Shown here in pieces: positions 14,464-14,576 of a stretch of 14,576 nt of DNA. The notes under the pieces were generated by a model. That model saw only the letters and a program-made list of their open reading frames with translations, ran no database searches and was not told where the DNA came from. Position 1 is the first letter of the stretch. Each line of letters begins with the position of its first letter. This DNA is from Bacillota bacterium (GTDB lineage Bacteria; Bacillota; Clostridia; Christensenellales; Aristaeellaceae). Location: the NCBI GenBank assembly GCA_023392755.1, contig JAEWNM010000076.1:1-14576 (forward strand). Direction: 5' to 3'. A program made the position numbers and the translations under genes.

Positions 14464-14541
14464 TCAAGGGTTAAAACTGGAATGCGAGCAAGCATAAAGC
14501 AGCGGCGAGCCTGCCAAAGAGATGCAAGAGCAAACCCTTGA
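14464..14541. repeat. Inverted repeat with 60-base interior
   Basis: TCAAGGGTT (14464-14472) matches the reverse complement AACCCTTGA (14533-14541). Arms are 9 bp and perfect. Function is unknown; it could close an RNA or mark an element end, or be chance. Confidence 0.35.
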
Positions 14542-14576
14542 AGGAGCGAACCTTGGAGGCGGACTGAATGCCGGTC

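Larger units (their letters stand above)
14230..14576. other. Intergenic region without convincing gene after metH
   Basis: About 350 bases to the right edge have no reading frame with a ribosome binding site or recognisable product. Two 61-63 codon frames on opposite strands owe their shared KGCIPW to a palindrome. The segment contains the palindrome at 14357-14378, a 10-base palindrome CGTCGCGACG at 14258-14267 and an inverted repeat at 14464-14541. It may be intergenic repeat sequence or the start of an element continuing outside the window. Confidence 0.5.

Noticed and set aside
14207..14495. Two small open frames on opposite strands sharing KGCIPW
   Set aside because: The shared peptide comes from the palindrome at 14357-14378; neither frame has a ribosome binding site.

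Overview
The window looks like chromosomal DNA of an anaerobic Firmicute (class Clostridia or a near relative). The evidence is strong AAGGAGG-type ribosome binding sites, vegetative TTGACA/TACAAT promoters, compact operons with ATGA stop/start overlaps, a methionine synthase whose reactivation domain is a separate gene, and a GntR-RCK_C regulator beside an osmolyte transporter. Base composition is moderately GC-rich. No tRNA, rRNA, CRISPR array, transposase or phage gene was seen. Genus-level placement is not possible from sequence reading alone.

Region 1 (1-3519) is the least conventional part. Two different MutS-like ATPases are encoded in tandem on the minus strand with an 11-base overlap; the second runs off the left edge. 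Both appear to have only the MutS core and ATPase parts, without mismatch-recognition or endonuclease domains. A MerR-family regulator is divergent from them. The MutS-like promoter has the hallmark of MerR-activated promoters: a 19-base spacer between -35 and -10, filled by a dyad (GACCCTG/CAGAGTC). This suggests a small inducible module of unknown function.

Region 2 (3641-7811) is an osmoprotection locus. A BusR-like regulator (winged helix, helical linker, RCK_C domain) precedes a four-gene OpuC-type ABC importer: CBS-domain ATPase, permease, permease, lipoprotein. The importer promoter is near consensus and carries two inverted repeats, candidate operators for the regulator.

Region 3 (7812-9406) starts with a 330-base convergent intergenic zone packed with perfect hairpins. 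It is bounded by two terminators arranged so that both flanking transcripts would cross it. Next is a minus-strand gene for a stand-alone acyltransferase (E2/CAT fold) protein with an altered catalytic motif and a long, possibly structured leader. The intergenic space holds divergent promoters for this gene and for the methionine operon.

Region 4 (9299-14229) is a methionine operon: metA (homoserine O-acetyltransferase by its Glu111), metF, a stand-alone MetH-reactivation protein, and metH. It makes activated homoserine, supplies methyl-tetrahydrofolate, and methylates homocysteine. Its leader contains a complete intrinsic terminator only about 10 bases after the predicted transcription start. 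The last ~350 bases have no convincing gene but hold a perfect 22-base palindrome and a 9-base inverted repeat.
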